A DNA stretch of 64,000 bases from an uncultured Lachnospiraceae bacterium (lineage in GTDB: Bacteria > Bacillota > Clostridia > Lachnospirales > Lachnospiraceae): assembly GCA_946405625.1 (NCBI GenBank), contig CAMJHQ010000003.1, positions 1 to 64,000 on the forward strand, in the 5' to 3' direction. A program made the position numbers and the translations under genes. The notes beneath the pieces were generated by a model, which worked only from the letters and a program-made list of their open reading frames with translations, did not search any database and was not told the origin of the DNA. The first letter of the stretch is position 1. Every line of letters starts with the position of its first letter. This document shows, in pieces, positions 8,334 to 16,644 of this stretch.

Positions 8334-8975
8334 CTACGGTAGATCTTCGTCAGTAGATTCCTGCCTGTATTTTTCCGCTTTACCGGTCACATCCCAGTAA
8401 AGAGGAATTCCATCAATATATTCATATACTATATCGCCCTCTTCCTCAATATATTCCCAAGAATCTTTCTTTATGATCGGTTCTGGATACTTCTCTGTTC
8501 CGTTCACTGATAAGTCTTCAAGTTTGGCATAAAATATCTCTATTCTGGTATCTACATCGGCATTAGTAAATTCCTCAGATTGTATGAGTGCCTTAAGAAT
8601 GTCCTCAACATCTTTACGCCTATCTTCAAGCTCTGCTATTTCCTCTTCAGACATTTTGTCATAATCGTATACTACATAATCTTCTATATCCGGTCCGTAA
8701 ACAGGTACAGGCATATTATCCTCAACGTTTACAGTTGTACTTTCAGTATCGGATTCCGTTCTTCTTTCAATATTTTCGGTTGTTCGTTCAGTTTCCGTCA
8801 TCATTTCATTTGGCGGGCCATAAACTCCATCTGCAATATTCTGCTGTTCTGTAACTGTTGCGGGAATAGGTGCTCCGTATACATCAGGTTCTTCATTCCT
8901 ACCACAGCCTGCTGCACCAAATAGTGTTGTTGCAGCAAGTCCTATTAAAGCAGCTTTCTTCTTATTAACCTTCAT
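8334..8975 (-). CDS. Lipoprotein with three VYG(A/P)P-type repeats
   Basis: The 213-residue protein starts with a basic-hydrophobic signal and lipobox FGAAGC. The mature N-terminal half contains three spaced copies of a short motif, VYGAP, VYGPP and VYGPD, separated by Thr/Glu-rich linkers. The C-terminal half is acidic and helical (EEEIAELEDRRKDVEDILKALI). The start has GGGGAGG about 8 nt upstream. A promoter (TTTACC-17-TATAAT) lies at 9026-9054, overlapping the end of the upstream peptidase gene. I recall Tyr-Gly-Pro-Pro motifs in other Lachnospiraceae surface lipoproteins, but no function is known to me. Confidence 0.65.
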   Translation of the reverse strand: MKVNKKKAALIGLAATTLFGAAGCGRNEEPDVYGAPIPATVTEQQNIADGVYGPPNEMMTETERTTENIERRTESDTESTTVNVEDNMPVPVYGPDIEDYVVYDYDKMSEEEIAELEDRRKDVEDILKALIQSEEFTNADVDTRIEIFYAKLEDLSVNGTEKYPEPIIKKDSWEYIEEEGDIVYEYIDGIPLYWDVTGKAEKYRQESTDEDLP

Positions 8976-9025
8976 CGAATATCCTCCCCATAATCCAATG
9001 ATCTTTATATATGAATCACTTAAAT

Positions 9026-9054
9026 ATTATAGAAGAATTATTGTAAAAGGTAAA
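9026..9054 (-). promoter_or_regulatory. Predicted sigma-70-type promoter for the 8334-8975 lipoprotein gene
   Basis: On the minus strand, TTTACC (9054-9049), a 17-nt spacer and a perfect TATAAT (9031-9026) lie about 50 nt before the ATG at 8975. The -35 box overlaps the 3' end of the S41 peptidase gene. Confidence 0.5.
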
Positions 9055-10765
9055 GAATCGCCTCTTCAAGTACATAGTCAGTTTCAGGATTCTCGAACAA
9101 CTTAACCGCCTCGTCCCGATCATAATCTATCATGTAATCCATCTTTATTCGAGTATGATAATCAGCACCTACATCTACATTTGGCAGTCCATTTTTGTCA
9201 GATTCAGGAATGATAGGAAATCTTATTGAATATTTACTGTCCGTAAGGACTACTGAGCCTCCGGTCGCTTGAGCTGCTCCCCATGTTGATGTACTGCCCA
9301 TGATGATTACATTTTTACCATTAGCCAGATAGTAAGTCATTAGCTCACCGGCACTGCATGTTTCACCATTTACAAGAACAACAACCTTCATATCGCTGAA
9401 TGGTCCCTGATCTTCTATAGGCTTTGCAGTAGATGCAACAATCACTTTTCCATCCTTATCATATTGCAATTCACATGGAATATCCCCATCTACAAATAGT
9501 GATGCGACTGTTCTGGACTCAAATCCATAACCACCGTTATTGTTTCTGATATCAAGGATGATACTGTCAACTCCTTCTTTTTTCATTGCCTCAATCCGTC
9601 TATACAGATCATCGTGTATTTCCTTTGAAAAGCTTGACAGTGTACATTTAGTATTGAACCACGGATCAGTTGAATACTCCTCGTCACTAATTCTGATATA
9701 TCCAATATTTCCATTAATTATTCGATTAGAATAATTTCCGTCCTCGATCACATTTGTATCGAAAATGATATCGAGGGCTGCAGTTCTTCGATTAAAATAA
9801 CTTCCGTCTGCGGTAAGTATTACAGTCTTTTCATCACCTTTATCATTTATATAAGTTACTTCAACCTCATCCCCACCTTGTCCTGCAAGAAATATAGGCT
9901 GTGCAATATGTATATTTTCCCAGGTTTTAAATTCATATGAAGCATCGAGACACAGCACCTTTTCTGTCGCCTCATCCACCGGTATACCATTCCATTTTGT
10001 AATAACTGTACCGTCATGAATTCCGTACTCTGTGCAAGCACTCTCCGGATCGACCAGAACAGCTATCACTTCACCTGTTGAACAGCGGAACATTGAGAGA
10101 CCGTAGTCATTTCCGGCAAGCTGGGAGACAGCATTGTGACGTGTTGAAAAATCGCCGCGAACACCAACATGTCCATCGTGAAATTCATTTGTGAATTCAT
10201 AGAGCAGCTGAATATACGCATTTTCGTCGCCGCTTTTCTCAATTTCTTGCATCCTTGGTATGTAATTCTCTCGAAGCATGTCATAATCAATCTGCTTCCA
10301 ATCATTCAGTACATACTCCTGCTCCATATAATCTATTGCACAGCTGAAAGAATCAGTCCATCCAAGCTTCGAATAATTCCCAACGTTTGGCCTTAGAAGA
10401 ACCGCCCATATCAGTACAATTTCAACTAAAAGAAGTACTGCTGAAGTCACACTTATTATCACACCATATGCAATAAATGATCTTTTAAGTAATACAGCAA
10501 TTCCCCAGAGAGCTATAAATAACGATATAACACCGAATATTGTATATCTTTCGATCGTAAGCTCCTTATCTCCCTTATAATACACTTGAGACATATAGAT
10601 TAAATAGACAACTAAAGGTATGAGCGTGAGCCCTGCCCAGATTTTCCTATGTTCTTTAATAAAATGATGCAGTATAAATAGAAGTGCTATAGCACTTGGT
10701 AAAAATATATACATAAACTGCATAGTTATATCCATCTCATAGATAAGACCATATAAAACCTTCAT
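9038..10765 (-). CDS. Membrane-anchored S41-family (C-terminal processing/tricorn-like) peptidase
   Basis: The first roughly 120 of 575 residues form about four membrane segments; the rest is an extracytoplasmic peptidase. After a helical leader come a PDZ-like region (about 225-310, YGIHDGTVITKWNGIPVDEA) and the TSPc protease domain. The likely nucleophile is Ser471 in NGETCSAGE, with GSTSTWGAAQATGG downstream, a pattern closer to tricorn-type S41 enzymes (Ser with Glu/His partners) than to the Ser/Lys CtpA type. Start ATG 10765 has AAGGAG about 10 nt upstream. It probably cleaves envelope or surface proteins. A terminator (10811-10846) separates it from the two-component operon upstream. 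Confidence 0.8.
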   Translation of the reverse strand: MKVLYGLIYEMDITMQFMYIFLPSAIALLFILHHFIKEHRKIWAGLTLIPLVVYLIYMSQVYYKGDKELTIERYTIFGVISLFIALWGIAVLLKRSFIAYGVIISVTSAVLLLVEIVLIWAVLLRPNVGNYSKLGWTDSFSCAIDYMEQEYVLNDWKQIDYDMLRENYIPRMQEIEKSGDENAYIQLLYEFTNEFHDGHVGVRGDFSTRHNAVSQLAGNDYGLSMFRCSTGEVIAVLVDPESACTEYGIHDGTVITKWNGIPVDEATEKVLCLDASYEFKTWENIHIAQPIFLAGQGGDEVEVTYINDKGDEKTVILTADGSYFNRRTAALDIIFDTNVIEDGNYSNRIINGNIGYIRISDEEYSTDPWFNTKCTLSSFSKEIHDDLYRRIEAMKKEGVDSIILDIRNNNGGYGFESRTVASLFVDGDIPCELQYDKDGKVIVASTAKPIEDQGPFSDMKVVVLVNGETCSAGELMTYYLANGKNVIIMGSTSTWGAAQATGGSVVLTDSKYSIRFPIIPESDKNGLPNVDVGADYHTRIKMDYMIDYDRDEAVKLFENPETDYVLEEAILYLLQ

Positions 10766-10810
10766 ATTTCTCAGCTCCTTAATAATATCGATATAGATTA
10801 CTTATAAAGT

Positions 10811-10846
10811 AAAAAAGTGACAGCAGAGAATAGTCTCTACTGTCAC
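10811..10846 (-). terminator. Terminator after the two-component operon
   Basis: Positions 10846-10817 form a 13-bp stem (one G-U) with a 4-nt loop on the minus strand, followed by six T. It lies 92 nt past the LuxR-type regulator stop. Confidence 0.85.
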
Positions 10847-10937
10847 AAATACTATCATTCAATAATCCGGTAATCTTTGTCGATTTTTTAATTCTTTTTA
10901 TAATTTATTAAAATATACTTAGAAAATGATATCCTTT

Positions 10938-11561
10938 TTATTCATCGATAACTAACCCGGAAGATCGGACATTTACAGCTAGTTCAACACGATTCTTAAA
11001 GCCTGTTTTCTGCATGAGGCTCTTTACATGAGTCCTTACGGTCCATCTGCTCATGTTCAGCATATCAGCAATCTCCTGATCTGTGTAACCATATACCACC
11101 TTCCGCAGTACATCCAGTTCTCTTGGCGTAAATTCATCGCTGGATGCATTTCCTATGGAAAGTACAGGCGTCTCTTCCGGATATACTATCTCTCCTGCGA
11201 GAACCTTCTCGATAACCTTCATAAGTGGCAGAGCTTCATATTCTTTGTACCACATTCCTTCTGCACCGGCTTCCTTGGCTTTTTCAATATATGAAACTTC
11301 CGGCATGCTTGTAACAAGTATTATCTTTATCCGAGGATGCTCTCTTTTAATCGTAGCAGCGGCTTCTATTCCGTTAAGACCTGCGGCCATTACAATATCC
11401 ATTATTATCAGGTCGAGTTCTTTGCTCCTCGCAAAACTTACTGCTATCTCAGCATTTCCTATTGAATCAACTATCTGATAATCAGGATTCTCAGATAGAC
11501 TTGTTTCAAGTGCTATCCTCTGCATCTTCTGATCATCAACTATAAGTACTCTATATGCCAT
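10938..11561 (-). CDS. NarL/LuxR-family response regulator
   Basis: The 207-residue protein has an N-terminal receiver domain (residues 1-120) with the acidic pair Asp9-Asp10, phosphoacceptor Asp55 in LIIMDIVM, and the switch Thr/Lys region (VTSMPE, WYKEYEALP). It ends in a LuxR-type helix-turn-helix (about 139-196: FTPRELDVLRKVVYGYTDQEIADMLNMSRWTVRTHVKSLMQKTG). It should bind DNA when phosphorylated by the kinase encoded 2 nt upstream (11564-12826). Ribosome site GAGGGG is about 7 nt before the ATG. Target genes are not shown by the sequence. Confidence 0.9.
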   Translation of the reverse strand: MAYRVLIVDDQKMQRIALETSLSENPDYQIVDSIGNAEIAVSFARSKELDLIIMDIVMAAGLNGIEAAATIKREHPRIKIILVTSMPEVSYIEKAKEAGAEGMWYKEYEALPLMKVIEKVLAGEIVYPEETPVLSIGNASSDEFTPRELDVLRKVVYGYTDQEIADMLNMSRWTVRTHVKSLMQKTGFKNRVELAVNVRSSGLVIDE

Positions 11562-11563
11562 TT

Positions 11564-12826
11564 CTATCCCCTCATTTCAATGGTGAGCACAAATCTTGGG
11601 CTGCTCTCTACATTCATCTGCCATCCCTGTGCTTCTACTTTCTTTCTAAGATTCTTTAGTCCACCCTTCTCCTCGATTATCTCGTCCGGACTATCGCCAT
11701 CATTTGTTAATGTAACTGTAAAACTTCCATTGGTATTTACTGCCCTGACTTCAAGTGATTTTCCTTCGGCATGCTTAACCATGTTGCTGAGACATACTGT
11801 CATAGCCTGGATTACAACATTTCTCATCTCATAATCTTCAGGAAGTTCGCCATCGATATCTATTCTGAGCCCGAGAGCCTCCGCACTTCGGATAATATCG
11901 TCATAAGCGTCTTTAGCGAGAGACGGTACATTTTCCTCTACATAGGAAATGTTTCGCTCCCATATAGATAAGAATTCTCTTCTCGTTTCATCATCAGGAT
12001 TCTCCATATAGGCTTTCGCGGTAAGGAGAGCACGTCCCCAATCGTCGTGCAGTCTTATCTTCGAATTGAGTATTTCCTTCTCAATATTGAGTGCGTCGAT
12101 CTTCTCACCGAGAGCCTTAAGGCGTGTTCCACGGTATCTTAATCTTTCTTCCATCTCCTCGAGCTCGTCGATAAGTGCAAACTCTTCCGTCACATCAGCT
12201 GCCAGAACTTCATATAGTCTCATTCCATCGGTTTCAATAAATGTTCTTCTGAAACTTCTTACATTTCCGTCAGGGAGCTCATATATAGGATTATCGCCCT
12301 CTTTAATACAGGTTCCCAGCTCTGCTTGTCCTTCTGACAGGATACTCCATAGATTACGACCGTCTGTCAGACTCTGTCCGGTAAGACTTCTCCACACCTT
12401 TTCCATACTTAGATTATGAAGTTTAATTCTTCCGTCCTCAAAATAGCAGCATACACCTGTGACAAGTCTGTCCACTGATTCCTTGACCGAGTTAAGATCG
12501 ATACGTCTTTTTCTGTTTCTTATGCCGACCACAAGCTGTACAAAGGTAAGAACCGTCATAATTCCCAGAGCCACTGCGATTCCGATAACATATTTCATTC
12601 CCATTGCAAGGAGGATTCCCTCTTCTGCAAAAATTGTAATAGAAAAACATATAACAACGGGAACTATCAGGAGACAGATCTCTGGATAGCCCTTCCTGCT
12701 TCTTACAGCCTCAAACAGTCTATAGACAAAACTAAGGAATAGAAATGATGCCCACAGGAAGAATATCCCTCTGAGGATCATCAGATTATATGGAATATTC
12801 ACTTTTAAGACCGGCATTATCTGCAT
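11564..12826 (-). CDS. Membrane sensor histidine kinase, HisKA_3 type
   Basis: The 420-residue kinase has about three to four membrane segments in the first 115 residues, then a PAS-like segment (about 125-230), a coiled coil, and the kinase core. The H box reads RLHDDWGRALL with phosphoacceptor His260. The ATP-binding domain shows an N box (CLSNMVKHAEG) and a GGLKNLRKKVEAQGW G box, the pattern of NarX/DesK-type kinases. It is 2 nt upstream of its LuxR-type regulator. Its start overlaps the end of the 7TM gene; a TAATG stop-start junction at 12817 offers an alternative start three codons later, so translation is coupled either way. The signal is unknown. Confidence 0.85.
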   Translation of the reverse strand: MQIMPVLKVNIPYNLMILRGIFFLWASFLFLSFVYRLFEAVRSRKGYPEICLLIVPVVICFSITIFAEEGILLAMGMKYVIGIAVALGIMTVLTFVQLVVGIRNRKRRIDLNSVKESVDRLVTGVCCYFEDGRIKLHNLSMEKVWRSLTGQSLTDGRNLWSILSEGQAELGTCIKEGDNPIYELPDGNVRSFRRTFIETDGMRLYEVLAADVTEEFALIDELEEMEERLRYRGTRLKALGEKIDALNIEKEILNSKIRLHDDWGRALLTAKAYMENPDDETRREFLSIWERNISYVEENVPSLAKDAYDDIIRSAEALGLRIDIDGELPEDYEMRNVVIQAMTVCLSNMVKHAEGKSLEVRAVNTNGSFTVTLTNDGDSPDEIIEEKGGLKNLRKKVEAQGWQMNVESSPRFVLTIEMRG

Positions 12827-14415
12827 ATTATATATGTTATCCCTTCATCCTTATCGAAGGACATTTCAAGTCCGTCTGTAAACTTACCCTTTAATGTTTC
12901 TATAAAATCATCGTCCACAAGTCTGTCTATCATTAACTTCATGGTTAGATCAGAAGAATTCGATACATTTACCATGACATTACATTTCATACTGATAAGT
13001 TCCGAGGAAACCACATGGAATATCTCATACATTCTTATCAGCATTTCTGCGGAGACTTTTCCCTTGCCGTCCATCATGACACTGCACTTAATACCTGCCA
13101 GTGACAGATAGTACATTGATTCTCGAAGGGAGTATTCCAACTCCTTCATATCTATCTCGGGAGAATTATGTGCCAAAATAGATAGGTTAGAACGCCTCTT
13201 TATAAATGCACCAAGTACGGCCGCTTGTCTGATAAGAGGAAGTTCATCGGAGCGATTCTGACGTATTTCTGTAAGAAGCTTTCTGAGGCTTCTAATCTCC
13301 GGATTCACAGAATCATACAATTCATCATATAGATTCCTGAGAGACTCTAGTTCTTCTCTCTTACTGCTCATCTCCTGCTCGAGTTCAAGCAGCTCGTTCT
13401 CATCAGCAAGCTCTTTTGTGACCTCAGTCAGGGACGCCTTTATCTCCTTTACAGATGAGATATCATCCTGCCAGACAACTTTACCGGCTCTGATATCCTG
13501 TTCGGTAACTCTCTTGTTATCCTTTTCTTCATTAGGAGTATAGTTTTTTGTGCTGTATATCATACTTCCGTTTCTGTCACTTATATATGCATCCAGCATC
13601 GACGCTTCGAATATCTTTCCGTAGTCTGAATTTGTCGGAATCAGCCCTATCTGGATACAGCTTTCCCAGAATGCAATATAGAGAAAAATATATATCTCCT
13701 GAAGATTATAGAGTTTTGAACCAAACAGCTTCGGAGCACCACCGCAGACAAAGTATACAGCGATAAGCAGAATTCCGAAGACCAGAATAAAAATAGGAAT
13801 ATATGCCATCCTTCTGCTTGTTGAAAGGCGACATCTGTGCATCAGGATAATAAATGCAGCTATAATAGATGTAAGTGAGAAAAGTACAATGATATAGTAT
13901 CCCGGACCAAAGATATAGCTGAAGTTGTCCGGATTACTATCTTCAATTTTTAAAACAAAATTATGAAATGTATTTGTAACTACAACTGTACAAAGAATGA
14001 TTCCCACTATCCAGAGTACCGTTAGCAGAAAACGGGTTTTCTCGCGGTTATATATTCCTACCATTAAGGCCGCGTTCAGTGATACAAGTGGGATAAATAT
14101 TAAAGGAATGTAATTCATATATCTCAGCAGTTCATTTGGTCTCTCATACATTCCAAAATAATTCCATCTTGCCAGACGCAATATGAAAAGTAAAATAAGT
14201 GACAATATGCCGATCAGAAAACATCTTCGCATACTGTCATCTATAACCCTCTCCTTTATAGAGAGATACCATACAACAACAAATCCCATGTACGAAAATG
14301 AGATGATATCATGAGAACTACCCGGAATAAATGTGTTCAGGTAGTTATATAACATTATGATCATAAATGCCGCAATATAAAGCATTATTCTTTTTCTTTG
14401 AGTATTACTGATCAT
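12817..14415 (-). CDS. 7TM sensor protein with degenerate histidine-kinase-like cytoplasmic part
   Basis: The 532-residue protein carries about seven to eight membrane segments in its first 260 residues, resembling the N-terminal 7TM histidine-kinase sensor module. These are followed by a short PAS-like stretch (SDRNGSMIYSTKNYT), a coiled coil (about 325-385) and a C-terminal part. That part runs like an HATPase fold (MYEIFHVVSSELISMKCNVMVNVSNSS...) but lacks the H box, the N-box Asn-x-x-x-His and the Gly-rich loops. It therefore probably senses a ligand and works with the intact kinase encoded by the overlapping downstream gene. The whole unit 14415-10938 ends at the 10811-10846 terminator. 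Confidence 0.7.
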   Translation of the reverse strand: MISNTQRKRIMLYIAAFMIIMLYNYLNTFIPGSSHDIISFSYMGFVVVWYLSIKERVIDDSMRRCFLIGILSLILLFILRLARWNYFGMYERPNELLRYMNYIPLIFIPLVSLNAALMVGIYNREKTRFLLTVLWIVGIILCTVVVTNTFHNFVLKIEDSNPDNFSYIFGPGYYIIVLFSLTSIIAAFIILMHRCRLSTSRRMAYIPIFILVFGILLIAVYFVCGGAPKLFGSKLYNLQEIYIFLYIAFWESCIQIGLIPTNSDYGKIFEASMLDAYISDRNGSMIYSTKNYTPNEEKDNKRVTEQDIRAGKVVWQDDISSVKEIKASLTEVTKELADENELLELEQEMSSKREELESLRNLYDELYDSVNPEIRSLRKLLTEIRQNRSDELPLIRQAAVLGAFIKRRSNLSILAHNSPEIDMKELEYSLRESMYYLSLAGIKCSVMMDGKGKVSAEMLIRMYEIFHVVSSELISMKCNVMVNVSNSSDLTMKLMIDRLVDDDFIETLKGKFTDGLEMSFDKDEGITYIICR

Positions 14416-14445
14416 AATAAACCTCGAAATAGTGTTATAAATCTA

Positions 14446-14500
14446 TTTTATAATAAAGAAATGTGACAGTCGAGCGGATAACCAATCTCAACTGTCACAT
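14446..14500 (-). terminator. Terminator after the HEAT-repeat lipoprotein gene
   Basis: On the minus strand a roughly 14-bp stem (one G-U) around a 12-nt loop spans about 14500-14461 and is followed by TTTCTTTATTATAAAAT. The arms share GTGACAG/CTGTCAC with the terminator at 10811-10846. Confidence 0.75.
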
Positions 14501-14524
14501 TATAACATCATTTTGATTATTTAA

Positions 14525-15820
14525 TTACTCGCTCTCGTACTTTTCTTTCTGTTTATTAAACTCATCTATAGCCTTATGATCTCCACAGGCATTTGCAGCA
14601 TCTTCCAGAGAATCAAAGTGATCAGGTGCAAGCGAATGTACTGCCTTCATAGCGCATCCTCTGGCAAGCCAGTTTACATCCGGGTCTGCTATTACATCTG
14701 CCATTATTGCAGTAAATTCATCAGGATCGAAATATGTAGCATTTGCATACCAGTCATTGTCAGCTAATGCCTTTTCAGATACTGTATCGAAGGCTCCAAT
14801 TCCATCCCATGCAGGAATATCCTGATTACGTGGAGTCTTTGAATAATAATCCATAGTAGCTCTGTAAGCTGCTTCACTGGTTTCCTTATGGAATGGGAAG
14901 TCAAGCCACATATATGAAAGACCTCTTATAGCCGATCCGTGAACCTTAGCCTGTGAAGGATCATTAAGAATCTCGACTATCGGCTCAACTACTGCATCAT
15001 CATGAAGCTTTCCGGCATATTCTACTGCACATTTTCTGACATCTTCATTCTCATCATGCATCATTTCAATTATCTTTTCTACAGTTCCGTCTACGCCTTT
15101 GGACCATGTATTTCCGATGGCTATCGTTGTCTTCTTTCTGATCAGCGGATTCGGATGCTCTGTCATCTTATATATAAACTCAGCAACCTTGGGATCCTTA
15201 GCCATTTCATTTGACAGGCCTTCTACAGCCTTATATAAACAGTACTCATCAGTTTCTGTCTCAAGAGCTTTAACAAGTGCATCCACATTCTTGTCTGATG
15301 CACCAAAGAAGCCTGATACTCCACCGTAACCCACACCTCTTACCTGAGGATATTCACTGGTTACAAGTCTGTCCATGATACGATGAATGCTTCCACCCTT
15401 ACACTGCTTCAGTGCTTCATAAGTTATGCTGTTAAAATACGGCATTTCCAGCTTATCATAATCAATATCAACGAACCTGTATGTATCAAGTAACCAATAA
15501 TACTCATCATCCGTAAGAGCCTGCGTATCCTGGATATTCGCCATTGCAAGAAGATCTTCCGCAGTCATAGAATCATACTTCTCTTTTGTAAGCTCTCCTG
15601 AATCAGCTGTTGCAGTTTCCTCAGTTACTGCTTCAGTCGCCGCTTCGGTAGCTGTCTCTGTCACTGCCTCTGTTGCTGTTTCGGTCACAGCCTCTGTTGC
15701 AGCTTCAGTTGCTGCTGCCGTTGTTGACGCTGCTGTCGTAGCTTCGGTACTATCACCGCATGCCGAAAGTGATGCAGCCATTGCGATAACTAATACCCCT
15801 GTTAAAAGTCTTTTTTTCAT
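14525..15820 (-). CDS. HEAT-repeat lipoprotein
   Basis: This is a secreted lipoprotein (lipobox SLSAC, Cys near residue 21) with a long low-complexity spacer of repeated Ala-Thr-Glu/Val-Thr-Glu units (about residues 25-70). A helical array follows whose repeats resemble HEAT/PBS-lyase-type repeats: NPLIRKKTTIAIGNTWS, NEDVRKCAVEYAGKLHDDAVVEPIVEIL, and similar copies. Such arrays usually bind proteins. The frame opens at a TTG at 15826, but GGAGG is 8 nt before the ATG at 15820 and only 2 nt from the TTG, so I use 15820 (431 residues). It is a separate transcript from the kinase operon, with a terminator between them. Confidence 0.75.
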   Translation of the reverse strand: MKKRLLTGVLVIAMAASLSACGDSTEATTAASTTAAATEAATEAVTETATEAVTETATEAATEAVTEETATADSGELTKEKYDSMTAEDLLAMANIQDTQALTDDEYYWLLDTYRFVDIDYDKLEMPYFNSITYEALKQCKGGSIHRIMDRLVTSEYPQVRGVGYGGVSGFFGASDKNVDALVKALETETDEYCLYKAVEGLSNEMAKDPKVAEFIYKMTEHPNPLIRKKTTIAIGNTWSKGVDGTVEKIIEMMHDENEDVRKCAVEYAGKLHDDAVVEPIVEILNDPSQAKVHGSAIRGLSYMWLDFPFHKETSEAAYRATMDYYSKTPRNQDIPAWDGIGAFDTVSEKALADNDWYANATYFDPDEFTAIMADVIADPDVNWLARGCAMKAVHSLAPDHFDSLEDAANACGDHKAIDEFNKQKEKYESE

Positions 15821-15937
15821 ACTCAATCCCTCCGATATAGAATAGATATTACATAAATTATTACTTTACGGAGATTCTATCATATCTATCGAAGGTCCAC
15901 ATCGCCACAAATAGCGATTTTGAATGAATATAAGCAA

Positions 15938-15974
15938 TCCCCCACCTCTAAGTCTATAAGATGTAGGCGGGGGA
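15938..15974 (-). other. GC-rich hairpin in the 15821-16007 gap
   Basis: TCCCCCACCT (15938-15947) pairs with AGGCGGGGGA (15965-15974), a 10-bp stem with one mismatch or wobble. It stands out in AT-rich DNA. It lies 33 nt past the SPFH-like gene stop and could terminate that transcript, although the following bases are only moderately T-rich. It also resembles end hairpins of IS200/IS605-type elements; no transposase is nearby. Confidence 0.45.
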
Positions 15975-16007
15975 TGCATGATAAAACGATTCTGTAAAAC
16001 AAAGAAT

Positions 16008-16565
16008 CTAGCGAAGTTTGTAACCGCAGTTTGAACAGAAGTTTGTTCCTGTTGTTTTGGTACCGCAGTTAGGACAGTAATTTGGATAAACGTCTTTTAT
16101 AGGATTTTCCATTGCCGGTACAATACCACCGGAATTGCCGAGCATTTCCATAGCTTTCTGTTGCTCTTCTGCCATTTTCATGGAGATATCGTTCGAAGAC
16201 ATTCCTTCAATTATTTTCGTCTGTTCCAAATTTTTCAAAACAGCCATGCTGGCTTCATCAGGAACAATTGAATTGATATTTAAACTATGCACTTCAAATC
16301 TCTGCTCTGTCAATTTCTGAATGCAGGCTTCATTAATAGCCGGGATCTCATTTGCATAATTATCATATGATAAATCTGGTTTACTCTGAAGATAATTAAT
16401 AACAGTCATCTGAATTACCTGCTTGGCAATCTTAACAGTGCTATCGTTCATATCCCAAACTGTATGAGATACATCTGCCTGACCACTTGCAATATAAAAT
16501 AGATGAAGATTGTTCTTGTCAAAAATCGGAATACGCTCTGAAAAATCGATTACTAATGAATTCAT
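16008..16565 (-). CDS. SPFH-like half domain with C-terminal zinc ribbon
   Basis: The product is 185 residues from ATG 16565, chosen because GGGGG lies 7 nt upstream and the longer frame from 16601 has no ribosome site. The first roughly 150 residues resemble the second half of SPFH/band-7 domains in bacterial virion-core-protein-like (YdjI-type) proteins: ALA-like strand, helix, then LTEQRFEVHSLNINSIVPDEAS and a Met/Gln-rich helix. The last 30 residues form a zinc ribbon, CPNCG-x7-FCSNCG. Full-length relatives are usually about twice as long, so this looks like a reduced form. Transcription probably starts at the promoter with the overlapping palindrome at 16600-16629. Confidence 0.55.
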   Translation of the reverse strand: MNSLVIDFSERIPIFDKNNLHLFYIASGQADVSHTVWDMNDSTVKIAKQVIQMTVINYLQSKPDLSYDNYANEIPAINEACIQKLTEQRFEVHSLNINSIVPDEASMAVLKNLEQTKIIEGMSSNDISMKMAEEQQKAMEMLGNSGGIVPAMENPIKDVYPNYCPNCGTKTTGTNFCSNCGYKLR

Positions 16566-16599
16566 ATATGTTCCCCCTTTTATTAATATGTATCGTTTC

Positions 16600-16628
16600 A
16601 TTATGTCATTTAAAACGATCGTTTTAAA
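16600..16628 (-). promoter_or_regulatory. Predicted promoter of the SPFH/zinc-ribbon gene
   Basis: On the minus strand TTTAAA (16628-16623), a 17-nt spacer and CATAAT (16605-16600) stand about 35 nt before the ATG at 16565. The match to consensus is moderate. A 22-bp palindrome covers the -35 box and most of the spacer. Confidence 0.4.
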
Positions 16629-16629
16629 T
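16608..16629. promoter_or_regulatory. 22-bp perfect palindrome, candidate operator
   Basis: Positions 16608-16629 read identically on both strands, with the core AAAACGATCGTTTT flanked by ATTT/AAAT. There is no loop, so it suits a dimeric DNA-binding protein rather than an RNA hairpin. Its position over the predicted -35 region suggests repression of the downstream gene at 16008-16565. Confidence 0.5.
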
Positions 16630-16644
16630 ATTTAGATAAAATTT

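Noticed and set aside
14525..15820. Repetitive Ala-Thr-Glu spacer as evidence of horizontal transfer
   Set aside because: Low-complexity linkers after lipoprotein signals are normal here, and surrounding codon usage is unchanged.
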